From: Branchiostoma floridae
Taxonomy: Eukaryota > Chordata > Leptocardii > Amphioxiformes > Branchiostomatidae
DNA: 51,161 nt
Reading direction: 5' to 3'
Assembly (NCBI RefSeq): GCF_000003815.2
Contig: NC_049994.1
Span: 18,498,862 to 18,550,022 of the forward strand
Shown: positions 20,515-31,577 of the stretch, piece by piece
How positions within the stretch are numbered: position 1 is the stretch's first letter
Layout of the letters: every line of letters begins with the position of its first letter
Translations under genes and position numbers: made by a program
The notes under the pieces: model-generated
What the model saw: the letters and a program-made list of their open reading frames with translations, nothing else
The model's database searches: none
What the model was told of the DNA's origin: nothing

Positions 20515-23440
20515 TACACATTGTCAAACACACAAACACAAACACACACAAACACACAGACACACAAACAAACACAAAACAATATCTTCATTTTCATGGA
20601 GATAATTAGATGACATATATGCGCTTCATGAAGCGACCATGATGGCAAACCTGCTATGATAAATATTCTGGCCCCTAAAGAGTTAAGCATTTCATAACCA
20701 TACCTTGTTAGTCACCAGGAGATCAGCTCCGTTCTTGATGAGCAGCTCCACGCTCTTGTCATGCCCCCCCAAACACGCGTAATGTAGAGCTGTGCTTCCG
20801 AACTGTAACAGATAATTGCAATGTTTTCAACAAAGGTTTGATGATGAGCGGAATGTGTTGTAATTTCATATGACCAAGCTGTTTGGACCAATCACATTTC
20901 TATTGGCGCTAAAAATGCACACATATACTGACAATTATAATTTGGAGGAATTCGGTTAGTATATTATCAAAAAGTTGATAAATGTACTTCTGACTTATTT
21001 ACAGGACAATGAAAACACTTATAAGATAAACTTCCAACCTGTTAAACATTTGACAGCCCAGGCCATTTCTTTTTGTGTTTTGAACTTTTTTGTATCTAGA
21101 TAACCCCCGTTTTCCGTTTACGATGGCCTAACGCCTGGTCAGGTATCTATATCCACCAAGTGACTGAAGGCGTCCTGTTATACGGTAATCACCTCTAATT
21201 GATCTACACTTTTATCATTATTAGTCTACGTCCTTACCGCGCTAGCCACATTGCCATCAGCTCCGTTCTTGATGAGCAGCTCCACAATCTTGTCAATACC
21301 CCCTCTACAGGCGTCATGCAGAGCTGTTCGTCCGTACTGCGACACGACAGTTGACAAATGGTCAAAATAAAGCTGTGATCGATCAGAAGTGGATACCTTG
21401 TAATATGAGGGTCCTTCAAAATGACTCATTTTTTCATCGAATGAATTGCAATGTGGCACAAAGGTATAGGCATATCTCCTCCTCACAATAGAAACATTCC
21501 AATTTACTGGTTGTTCAGGTTTTCATGAGTAACTGGGTTGAGTTGAATATGACTACACCCTTGGTAGTCCGTGGAAAGACATGAGAGGTTCAATGTGAAT
21601 GAGCGAAACGAGTAGTTGATAATGTCTCTGACACATGTACACTTGTAGCAACTGAACCTGCACATGTTTCAGGCTGCATTTCTCTGCAAGCCACGTGCCC
21701 GTTTCCGCTCGTGAAATCCAATTAGTTTTTTTTTTCTTTTTTCTTGAGGTGAATTGAAGTATAAGAGCGGTCATCAGGGTCGTGGATCATAAGTAAGCTT
21801 CGTGTAATTTAGTTAATGGAAAAGCAGTCTGCAAAATGAAAAAGAAACTTTCGCGGTGGTTTTATGTTCGCGGTTATCATGGTTGCCACTTCCCCGCGAA
21901 CTCAAAATTTCGCTTCTGTTCCTTCTCGCTACTTGTATCTAACGTGTTACAATACATTGTCACAGTATGGTAATGAAATGTTTGAGGTACTTCGAATTCT
22001 GGCCACGGCACAGACACACGTATACTTACAAAACACAAATGCTTTGACTACGCTTTCATTCATTTCTCCATATGACACACTGCAGTTATCAACCCTTGGC
22101 TAATCCCACTAACGATCTTACCTCGTTAGTCACATTGAGATCAGCTCCGTTCTTGATGAGCAGCTCGGCAGTCTTGTCATAACCTCTCAAGCAAGCCTCA
22201 TGCAAAGCTGTGCCTCCGTCCTACAACACAGCAGTTAGATAAAACAATGGTTGCAACAAGTTCTGATAATGAACGCCACAAAAAGACAATATGTTGCATT
22301 AGTTATATGATAATACCGTTAGTGAACTACTCAAACTACCCTCCCTATTCAAGTTGACCCAAAGCCTGGTTAATGGACTATAACCACCAAGTGTTCGAAG
22401 GCGTTATGTCACTAGAGGGAATGGGGCCATCTATGTAAGGATCAAACTACGGTGGCAGCGGTAAAGAAATCGATTTGGCACTTTAACCACGACCCCTCAA
22501 AAAGCTTTCTTTTCGCTCAACACCGATTGTTGCCATAATAACACGTCAAGCAGGTTTTAAGACTATTTTCTCTAATTTAGCCATGGTTTAGGACATGACT
22601 ACAGAGCAACGCCTGAGCGCTACGTCAAAATGCCATCTACATGTATGCTAAAAAGACCTTTCCGCTTTAGAATTTACAGACAAGTTAAAACGCTCGGGCA
22701 ACCTCTAGACAAAACAGTATTTTATGCTTATCCAACAAATGAAATTTCCTCCCAACTTTGTAGCGCTGTAAGTACAAAATGGTATTCATTGGCTTCAAAT
22801 TCAAACATCATCATTATTTTTGCTATAGAATTAATGCAAAGTTTGGAGTTTTTGTAGGTTGCCAAGCCGTTGTCTTTAGAAGCGGGGCATTTATTATGTC
22901 TGACGAAATATATGATTTTGGCCGTAACTAAGATACAGTATATACAAAGGTAGTAAAGTAATTTGATTCAATATCCAAAATGAAATAAGTAAGAACTACC
23001 ATAGTGCAAAATATGAGCAAATTGATATTTTTGTTTGATCTTCAGGGACTTTTGCTCTTATTTGATCTACATTTTTATTTCAATCGTTAGTTTACGCCCT
23101 TACCTCGCTTGTCACATTGATATCAACTCCGTTCTTGATGAGCAGCTCCACGACCATGTCATCACCTCTTCCACAAGCTTCATGCAGAGCTTTGATTGCG
23201 CTCTGTAACACAATTAAAACAATGTTTACAATAAAGTTCCACAGACACTATTTCATTTAGTATTGTATTAGCTTTATCATCATAACGTTTGTAAACCAAT
23301 GGTAAAAAAGGCGTTATGTTGTCATACGACCTAGTCATAAAATGTAGATCCTTTAATCATATGTTAATTCATTTTCCAAGATTTGCGAAATAGATTGGAA
23401 TATTTACATTTATCTATATATATATATATATGTGTGTGTG

Positions 23441-23498
<58 letters not shown>

Positions 23499-26080
23499 CA
23501 GTTTTTTTGTAACTTCTTTACATATCGTTTTTTTTTCAAATCTGCTCTATTCTCCTCTACTTATTCCCCTCTGTTGAGGCATACGTATACCTAATTCGTA
23601 TACACATTATTATGTGTATCTCTCCTCTGAGTGGTCAACATGATTTTGTCATATAATGACCGTGGGCGGTTACACATTCTGTGAGGTGTTCAGAACAACC
23701 GTCCCTTTAAGTTTAATTTGTGCCAAAACGGGCAAGAGTTTCTCCTCGCTAGTGCTAGAGCAAAGCACGGGACAATGAAAGAATGAACAAGGTATGTATT
23801 GTATCTCTGCATGTTTTTGGTTTGAGGGCGGGGCAGTGCTGGTTGATCAAATATATATAGTTGTTGACAATATTCTAATAAAGGTATTAGGTCTCCGAAC
23901 TTTTTATTTATTGATTGATCTTATCTGTAATAAAGACAGTCGCATGTTAAATAGCTGCGTGTATCACTAATTTAAATAGTCAGTAAGTGAAATGAGGGAT
24001 TGTCATGAAAGGGTCATTACGAGCGTATACATAATATGTATAGACTAGAGTTCGGCGACCTCATACCTCCATGAAAATTTAGAACTTTCGTAAATTTCAT
24101 GCAATTGACTAACACATTAACATAATTTATGCTTAGTGTTGTTAATCATTGACCAATATACACATGTCATAATGATAAAATTCCCATAATTAATCACAAA
24201 ATGGTTTTGCAATTTTTACATAAAGTATTCAAATAAGTTCCTCATTACCATATTTGGTATCTGCTTATATTCCACCTATCATAATTAACATGTGTTACAT
24301 GTATTGAGGTCCAGTTATTGAAAACAATGGAACTATACAATTTCCTCATCAATTATGCAAATTAATTCCTCATTTGCATAACATGTATATCATTAAGAAC
24401 ATCTTTGTCTAAGCTACCTGCATGCCTAAAATACAGGCAATTCGTCCTTCCTTTCTGCAGTTATCCTCTTTGGAGTGTCTTGATAAAAACACCCCTGCAG
24501 TACCACAATTTAATGTTAGGGGGCTGAAACTTGCCCTACTTGTTTATGGCACTAAATGCTATCTACCCCATTAATGTCAAGACCATAGCATGTCTGGAAC
24601 AAGAGATACATTGAAAAAACTGCTATGATAGAATATTCAAATTAATTATGCAAATTTACTCCTATTTTGCATAATTAGTATCTTATCTTGTAATACATTG
24701 TCTACGGTACCTACATACCAAAAATCATGAAAACCCGTTGTTCCCTTCTTGAGTTATCCTCTTCAGAAGTTTTTGACAAAAATACCCCTGCTATCCCAAA
24801 ACTAGACGCTAGGGGGGCCAAACTTATGTCATTTCTTTCTGAGCACAAGAGCTGTCTAATACTCAAAAATCGTGACCATAGCATGTTCAGAACACCGAAA
24901 TAGCAAAACCGGAAGTTGCGCTGCAGTACCAAGGGGAGCCGCTAGAGGGCCAAAAATTTAATAATTTCCAGCTTTTATCACACCCTACCAACACACCAAG
25001 TATGAATTCAATCCACCCAGCCGTTCTTGAGTTATCTTGTTTACACACACACAAACACACAGACACACAAACGCAGGGTAAACTAGAGTTCGGCGACCTC
25101 ATACCTCCATGAAAATTTAGAGCTTTCCTAAATTTAATGAAATTGACTAACACATAGACATAATTTATGCATGGTGTTGTTCATCATTGACTAACGTACA
25201 CATGTCACAATCATAAAATTCCCATTATTAATCATAAAGCGGTTTTGCAATTTTTACATAAATTATGCAAATAAGCTCCTCATTACCATATTTGGTATCT
25301 GCTTATACTCCGCCTATCATAATTAACATGTGTTACATTTATTGAAGTCCAGTTATTGAAAACAATGGAATTATACAGTTTCCTCATTAATTATGCAAAT
25401 TAAGTCCTCATTTGCATAACATGTATATCATTATGAGCATCTTTGTCTAAGGTACCCACATGCCTAATATGATGCCAATCTGTCTATCCTTTCTGCAGTT
25501 ATCCGCTTTGGAGTGTCTTGACAAAAACGCCCCTGCAGTTCCACAATTGAATGTTAGAGGGCTGAAACTTGCTCCACTTGGTCATGGCACTAAAAGCTAT
25601 CTAGCACCTAAATGTCAAGACCATAGCATGTCTGAAACAAGAGATACATTGAAAAAACTGCTATGATATAATATTCTCATTAATTATGCAAATGTACTCC
25701 TATTTTGCATAATTAGTATCTTATCTTGTACAACATTGTCTAAGGTACCTACATACCAAAAATCATGAAAATTCGTTGTTCCCTTCTTGAGTTATCGTCT
25801 TCAGAAGTTTTGACAAAAATACCCCTGCTATCCCAAAATTAGACGCTAGGGGGGCCAAACTTATGTCATGTCTTCCTGAGCACAAGAGCTAATCTAATAC
25901 TCAAAAATCGTGGCCATAGCTTGTTCAGAACACCGAGATAGCAAAACCGGAAGTTGCGCTGCAGTACCAAGGAGAACCGCTAGGAGGCCCAAAATCTAAT
26001 CATTTCCAGCTTTCATCACACACTACCAACACACCAAGTATGAAACCAATCCACCCAGCCGTTCTTGAGTTATTTTGTTT

Positions 26081-26119
<39 letters not shown>

Positions 26120-27732
26120 AACGCGGGGTAAACTAGAGTTCGGCGACCTCATACCTCCATGAAAATTTAAAGCTTTCGTAAATTTCATGCAATTGACTAA
26201 GACATTAACATAATGTATGCATGGTGTTGTTAATCATTGACTAACGTTCACATGTTACAATTATAAAATTCCCATTATTAATCATAAAGAGGCTTTGCAA
26301 TTTTTACATAAATTATGCAAATAAGTTCCTCATTACCATATTTGGTATCTGCTTATATTCCACCTATCATAATTAACATGTGTTACATGTATTGAGGTCC
26401 AGTTATTGAAAACAATGGAACTGTACAATTTCCTCATTAATTATGCAAATTCAGTCATCATTTGCATAACATGTATATCATTATGAACATCTTTGCCTAA
26501 GCTACCTGCATGCCTAAAATGCAGGCAATCCGTCGTTCCTTTCTGCAGTTATCCTCTTTGGAGTGTCTTGACAAAAACGCCCCTGCAGTTCCACAATTGA
26601 ATGTTAGGGGACTGAAACTTGCCCCACTTTGTCATGACGCTAAAAGCTATCTATCACCCAAATGTCACGACCATATCACGTACGGGACAAGAGATACATT
26701 GAAAAAACTGCTATGATAGAATATTATCATTAATTATGCAAATGTACTCCTATTTTGCATAATTAGTATTTTATCTTGTACAACATTGTCTAAGGTACCT
26801 ACATACCAAAAATCATGAAAATCCGTTATTCCCTTCTTGAGTTATCCTCGTCAGAAGTTTTTGACAAAAATGCCCCTGCTATCCCAAAACTAGACGCTAG
26901 GGGACCCAAACTTATGTCATTTTTTCCTGAGCACAAGAGCTATCTAATACTTAAAAATCTTGACCATAGCATGTTCAGAACACCGAGATAGCAAAACCGG
27001 AAGTTGCACTGCAGTACCAAGGTCACACACCAGGGGGCCCAAAATTGACCTTGACCTTCGTCTTCCCAACCCCTACCCACATACCAAATATCATCGTAGT
27101 CCATCAAGAGATTCTCAAGTTATGCTGACCACAATATGCGGACACACAGACACACACACACACAGACACACAGACACACTCAAAACTATACCTCCATTTT
27201 TTCATGGAGGTAAATATAACCTCCATGACATTTCATGGAGGTAAATATAACCTCCATGACATTTCATGGAGGTAAATATAACCTCCATGACATTTCATGG
27301 AGGTAAATATAACCTCCATGACATTTCATGGAGGTAAATATAACCTCCATGACATGTCATGAAGGTAATATTCGTCGATAACCTACATTTGGTAATGTCT
27401 CTCATATTCCTGATGGGAGCCCTAAGCGCGCCACATTACAAAAACACCAGATGTGCAGATGTCAGGAATTGTTGATGCAACAATTATAATACTAGATATA
27501 TTTAAATTCAGCGCGTTTGTAATCTTGTGGAATTAGAAAATTTGACGTTTCACATATTGCATGGGATAATTCACGAAGCGCACGTGGTGCTCTCAAGGAC
27601 TCCTCAATGACGTGTGTCTATTGGTCTCTCGGTATCACTCACATGATCCTCTGTACTGACGTCCACTTCTTTCTCAAGCCCCCTCCGGACATTCTTTTCA
27701 TCCCCATCTTCGGTGGCCCGGGGGGCGTCCAT
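17995..27732 (-). CDS. Ankyrin-repeat Roc GTPase (DAPK/ROCO-like), 3' end missing
   Basis: Exons in order: 27742-27643 (ATG at 27732, MDAPRATEDGDEKNVRRG), 23202-23104, 22220-22122, 21336-21238, 20802-20704 (each 99 nt, one 33-residue ankyrin repeat, e.g. GSTALHYACLGGHDKSVELL), 19629-19564 (half repeat, RPIDNIAAGLGKDTKLLLE), 18985-18851 (linker plus P-loop VKLFLCGDGQVGKTSL), 18083 to the gap (FRKLSVFSPTPGVAV, probable switch I). All borders are GT-AG and all introns phase 0. Ankyrins followed by a Roc P-loop occur in DAPK1 and LRRK1 relatives, where Roc binds GTP and ankyrins bind partners; the G3 motif, COR and any kinase or death domain are not visible. The start exon has an acceptor-like cag before it, so an upstream 5' UTR exon is likely. 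The exact family is not settled. Confidence 0.85.
18409..18524. repeat. (CT)n and (AT)n microsatellites
   Basis: A CT/GA tract with a small inverted repeat (18409-18450) is followed by about 55 bp of AT dinucleotides (18469-18524), in the intron between the two Roc exons. Confidence 0.97.
19748..20612 (+). mobile_element. Single copy of the ~1-kb interspersed repeat also tandem at 24-27 kb
   Basis: It starts agagttcggagacctcat and ends tttcatggagata, as the 26.1-27.2-kb copy does (gagttcggcgacctcatacc ... tttcatggaggta). The same internal words appear in order: ttatgcaaat, gcatactaaatattatgaaa, aacgccctgcagt, aagttcttgagttatgc, and a CA-rich tract (20440-20580). The ends are short inverted repeats. 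No protein is recognised. It lies in the intron between ankyrin exons 4 and 5; the CA tract gives spurious open frames on both strands. Confidence 0.75.
21841..21911. mobile_element. Fragment of a TTCGCGGT-rich MITE
   Basis: The words ttcgcggtggttttatgttc and ccccgcgaact are shared with the elements at 37951-38107 and 46363-46570. Terminal repeats are missing, so this is a remnant. Confidence 0.5.
23416..23500. repeat. (TA)n/(GT)n/(GA)n compound microsatellite
   Basis: TA runs interrupted by GTGTGTGTG are followed by a GA run. It lies in the intron between the start exon and ankyrin exon 1. Confidence 0.97.
24044..27205 (+). repeat. Three tandem copies of a ~1.04-kb repeat unit
   Basis: Units begin actagagttcggcgacctc at 24044, 25082 and 26132 (periods 1038 and 1050). 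Each starts with tacctccatgaaaa. The first two end in a CA-rich tract; the third has a longer tail ending ttttttcatggaggta, so the complete unit has inverted ends of about 14 bp. Inside each unit are two related ~290-bp sub-units (gcctaaaat-...-gttatcctctttgga...cccctgcagt and accaaaaatcatgaaa...gagttatcctcttc...cccctgctat) and a third shorter one. The copies look highly similar. It fills most of intron 1 of the ankyrin-Roc gene. No protein is recognised. Confidence 0.9.
27206..27372. repeat. 31-bp minisatellite, about 5 copies
   Basis: Units start at 27206, 27237, 27268, 27299 and 27330. Each contains atggaggt-aaatata-acctccat, an 8-bp-arm hairpin. The unit is built from the terminal sequence of the preceding 1-kb element (tttcatggaggta), so it arose by amplification of that end. 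Confidence 0.95.
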
Positions 27733-27800
27733 TGTCGCCAATCTGTAACCTAATTCATATAAAATACAAACACTAGTTATAGCATGCCCGTGGGCAGGGG

Positions 27801-27822
27801 TCCCCCCCCCCCAACACCCAGC

Positions 27823-27860
<38 letters not shown>
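27801..27860. repeat. Poly-C and (CA)n tract
   Basis: C10 is followed by CCACCCACC and about 15 CA dinucleotides, upstream of the first ankyrin-Roc coding exon (minus sense). It produces a spurious CVCV open frame. Confidence 0.95.
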
Positions 27861-27861
<1 letters not shown>

Positions 27862-28151
27862 AGGGGTCTCCATAACGAATGACCCATGAATCCTCTTTTG
27901 ACAGCGCTACATGTATCAAAGACATTCGCCGTTTTATATTTCAAAATCCTACCAAAAAAACAACTATTTCCCTCACTTTAATTAGTCAGGTGGAAATGAG
28001 TACCTGACTGCGGTACTGAGGAAGTCCCTAGGACAGGGCTTTAAATAAAGACCGTGACATATTAGTTGCATGATGGTTGCGGGCATTAAAGGAAGCCATT
28101 AACAGCTGATGTAAATCCGTAAACTAACGAGAAGGTTCACAAGTTTAGATT

Positions 28152-28550
28152 AGGTTCTATAATGGCGGGAAATGGAGTTTTCCGAGGAAGGGAGTTTGCC
28201 TAGAAAAGTGATGTTGTCAATTCCTTTGTCTGACTCTTCCTTGTGTGACGCCATATTTCAACCGAAGTAGAATTATTACAGTTGAGTTAAACAATTACAT
28301 ATACCGTACATCAGTTGTATATTTGCAGTATAAAACGGAATTGAATGTTTTTGTGCTCCTTTTGTAATGCCTTTTTACAAATAATGTATCGACTTACAAA
28401 AGCATTGTTCGTCCGTATGTACATGTAAATAACGTATATCGTAATTCTAAGTGTTTTTCATCGGACTTTTCCAGTCGTCTAGATGGTGCAGACTTCGAGG
28501 CGGGCAAATTCCGTCCTCGGTAAACTCCCTTTCCCGGCATTAGAGAACCT
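28152..28550. mobile_element. MITE-like inverted-repeat element, ~399 bp
   Basis: The left end aggttctataatggcgggaa and the inverted right end aggttctctaatgccgggaa match. The arms stay similar for about 48 bp on both sides (through the ccgagga-ggna-tttgcc words). The interior is AT-rich and non-coding. The target duplication is unclear. Confidence 0.75.
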
Positions 28551-29419
28551 TGATCGACTTTGAAACTAACCAACCAGCCCCCCCCCCCCCCCCCAACACC
28601 CCCAACACCCCCATTAAATAAAAGTCAGCTTTGCTCGAGGTCTGCTAAGGAGGCTATCTGCTACAGATCAAATCAGACAAGCTTTCAACAGGTCCTGCGA
28701 ATGAGAGAAAAGAGAGCAATAAAGAAATACGTGAATGGAACCCACTCGGTGGAAGATAAATGATCATGAAGGGTGAACCAAGGGTGACGTTGAGATCAAA
28801 TGACATGTAGGGAAGAACCCTGAAGCCACTAGAAGCTCATAGTACAGGATAAAGTGACGAAAAAGGCAGACAAAGACGGCCCCATGTGCCTCAGATTCAC
28901 GGCAGTAGCCAAGGAGCGCGCTCTCAGGAAATAACCAGTGTAATTTTCGAACTGGTCTAGAATGGAAGTTAACAATAGAAGAGGGAGGACAAAGTTTACA
29001 TTTGAAAAGTCCAAAACAAAGTATGTACGTTTACTTCACCAATCCAAGCACGGTAGGAAATATACCATAAACAATCAAATTTATGCAGGAGAAATATACC
29101 ATAAACAATGTACCATAAACAGTCACATTTACGCAAAGAAAAAATGTGTCCGAAAAAGCTGTCGTCTCACCTGGTGAGGACGCGTCACCGCCAGGAGCAA
29201 AATGGCGCCTGAGCTAATGAAGGCCTGGAGGTACGCAAGGTGCTGAATGCAACCTTCTTAAATTACATGCATCAATGTTTACCTGTGAAATCAAGGCCTT
29301 TCAAATTCAAGTGACCCTTGACACCCTCAGACTAGTTCGTTATTCCTTTTAAATTTACAGTCGGATCGGTGTCGCGTCACTAGTAGAGCGCTGGGCTGAG
29401 AAACTTCAGAAAGGCACAC

Positions 29420-29545
29420 GACTTGCCGGGTGCAATAGCTCAATGTCGGAGTGCACGCTTTGTACCTGGAGGTCGCGGCCGGGTCATACCAATACTCAAA
29501 ACATAGTACAGGATGCTCTCTCTGCTTAGCTTAGCACTCGCTACT
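29420..29545 (+). mobile_element. Possible degraded tRNA-derived SINE
   Basis: A tRNA-like head (ggtgcaatagctcaatgt ... ggaggtcgcggccgggtc) is followed by ccaatactcaaaacatagta and ctgcttagcttagcactcg, a layout seen in animal tRNA-SINEs. The B box is poor, so confidence is low. Confidence 0.35.
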
Positions 29546-30316
29546 AACGGTGCACACCCCAGTTCTTCCGCGACCGGGGTCCGTGGTAGTCCGCGACCAA
29601 AAAGTGACGAAAGGCTTCCGAGGGCCCATGTTTGAGTTGACATTTCTCATTATTTCCTGCGAAATGACATTAAACGGTTACATGGCTGAAAAGCGTAGGA
29701 AATGGTGTGTTTTTGGTGCAAATTGTGTTTTGGTCCGCGAGTTGCTTCAGCGATATCCCTACGCCTGAATGTAAAGAGGCCGGTGACCTAGATTTACCTC
29801 TGAAGCGCTGTGTCAAGCAAAGTTGAAATGGCGCGCGCCGTGGATGATTAAAAAAACTGTAGTACTAGAATTTTCTTTATAATTGGCTGGATTAGTCTTT
29901 AGATTTTCCTCTTTCTGGCAGTATCAGTCGTGCTTGCCGGAAAAATCTTCTTCATCTGTTTTATCCAATGCGAAAATGCCCGATTTTGTGCATCATTTTT
30001 GACATGAAAATACTGTTTTTTCCCTATAATTTTTCAAAATTAGACAAGTTGAAGGATCGAAACTCAGTTGGTCTTGTAGCTGAAGGTATATCCTCTCACC
30101 CCATATACAGTTATTTTCCTTCAGGATAATTCCCTGGAAGAGATGGTCGCTAGACTTGAGGGTGTGCCGCCTCCATTTGAACCCCCAAATAAACTGGTGT
30201 GTGCCCCCCTAATGAAGAAGAGTAGAAGCTGCTTATATTATAGCTAGCATTGTGTTACCAGTGACATTTACATAGTATAGACCCTTATATATAGCCAGGT
30301 TGCATTTGCCTTTTTT

Positions 30317-30318
<2 letters not shown>

Positions 30319-30360
<42 letters not shown>
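30319..30360. repeat. (AATC)n microsatellite
   Basis: About ten perfect AATC units. Confidence 0.97.
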
Positions 30361-30361
<1 letters not shown>

Positions 30362-30685
30362 TTCGCTTGCATCATGAGTTGATGCGTGGCGGCTACAGAC
30401 AGTTCGGACAGTGTGAACTAGATTAAGGCGAAAAGCCCTACTCCTTCTTTCTGTTGTGGGGTATGTGAATTTAAGAGAAAAGTTATATATATAACGTTAT
30501 ATGTACAATAATGGTTTTCATTAATTCATCAATCAAAAGGAATGTTCTATGACATCTCTAACAATAAGTAAATTTACAGTTTAGACCACACGTACTATCC
30601 ACGCTCACATACAGGAATTTCGGAAACTTTCTGCAGTGAAACCACAACGTTCTTTATGATTATCATTTTGTTGTCATTATGAATA

Positions 30686-30877
30686 CCCTGGAAACCAGAC
30701 TTTTACCAGGGCTGGTGGAGAATTTGTTCGGCAGTCAAGGCAGGTTTTCCCGAGTTCTCCGGAGAGGAGTCATACAGGGAGAGAGTCTTATCTGAAGTCC
30801 TCGGGAAGGACCATCCTTGGCTGCCGAACAAATTCTCACGGCTGCCGGCCCCTTGACTAAAAGTCTGGTTTGCAGGG
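30686..30877. mobile_element. MITE, 192 bp, ~60-bp imperfect TIRs, TA-flanked
   Basis: It begins CCCTGGAAACCAGACTTTT and ends with the inverse AAAAGTCTGGTTTGCAGGG. The inner arms (gagaatttgttcggcagtca / tggctgccgaacaaattctc) also pair. TA lies directly outside both ends (30684-30685 and 30878-30879), which fits a Tc1/mariner-type target. Non-coding. Confidence 0.85.
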
Positions 30878-30960
30878 TACAACGTTCTCTATTAAACGCC
30901 TCTCGCGATCGTAGTCAGGTAGATTCTGTTTGTGTTACGAACACTGACCCCATTTAACCC

Positions 30961-31019
30961 GAGTGTCAACCTGGTTAGTTTACCGGGAGCCCTTGAGTAA
31001 ACTAACCAGGATGACACTC
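30961..31019. repeat. Hairpin element, 23-bp arms
   Basis: Arms 30961-30983 and 30997-31019 differ at one base and enclose a 13-base loop. Pairing continues loosely outward (ttaacccgag / ctcaggctaa), suggesting a small palindromic MITE. Confidence 0.85.
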
Positions 31020-31517
31020 AGGCTAACCCCGTTTGGTTAATGGTACCGCCTGCCCGTTGATCTCACGCCCAGTGATGCGTAACTATCGGCTATACCATTG
31101 AGACAATAGGGTAGCCTAATAGTCCAATATTTTATGAAATTACTCAATGAAAAAAGCGAAACTGTTGTCTTCTATTTGTCAGCAAGTACACTTTTGAATT
31201 AAGAATATGTATTAGTCTTATGACTTTGGATAGTTTTTGTTTAAGTAAAGACAAAAATGATGTTATGAAGTGTCACCCCCTCTGTTTGGACCATTCGACT
31301 ATCTGGTGTGGGAAAGACCAAGGAGGTAAAATCTACAAGTTATATAACCTCCTTTGAAAGGCTACGTGTTTACTGGATAGGTAGCCAGGCTCTTTCTTTG
31401 CATGGTTCCTTTAAGATCAAGGAAAGGGAAGATTGACACAGCTCCGCAAGTCCGACTGGACTACCTCGCTGTGACTGGTTTCTACTGAATGACCTACGGC
31501 CTACGTGCGTACGACCA

Positions 31518-31530
31518 CGCCCCCCTCCCA
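31518..31530 (+). promoter_or_regulatory. Shared C-rich box upstream of thioesterase-like gene 1
   Basis: cgcccccctccca lies 48 bp before the ATG. The identical 13-mer occurs at 39276-39288 and 43377-43389, 44 and 43 bp before the ATGs of genes 2 and 3. It resembles an SP/KLF-type C-rich site. Gene 1 lacks the TATAAA that genes 2 and 3 have about 27 bp upstream of the box. Confidence 0.6.
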
Positions 31531-31577
31531 AGTGTTGACATCTATCTAACCGGTCTAACTGCCTAATAACTAAAGCC

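Larger units (their letters stand above)
28551..30680. other. Gene-poor region
   Basis: No gene is recognised. It holds a poly-C tract (28578-28595), duplicated short words (ataccataaacaat at 29060-29110), a possible SINE near 29.4 kb, and (AATC)n at 30319-30360. Open frames of 60-72 codons here lack any motif. Confidence 0.5.

Noticed and set aside
20387-20690. Cys/Val-rich and His/Thr-rich open frames
   Set aside because: Both strands of a CA repeat inside the 1-kb interspersed element.
25460-26716. Paired 68-codon ORFs (25460-25666 and 26510-26716) as a duplicated small gene
   Set aside because: They are the same position in two copies of the tandem 1.04-kb repeat; the third copy has no such open frame and nothing suggests selection on the protein.
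27604-27873. METPECVCV... start for the ankyrin-Roc gene
   Set aside because: It reads through a CA repeat and an acceptor-like site; the ATG at 27732 gives a clean N-terminus in phase with the ankyrin exons.
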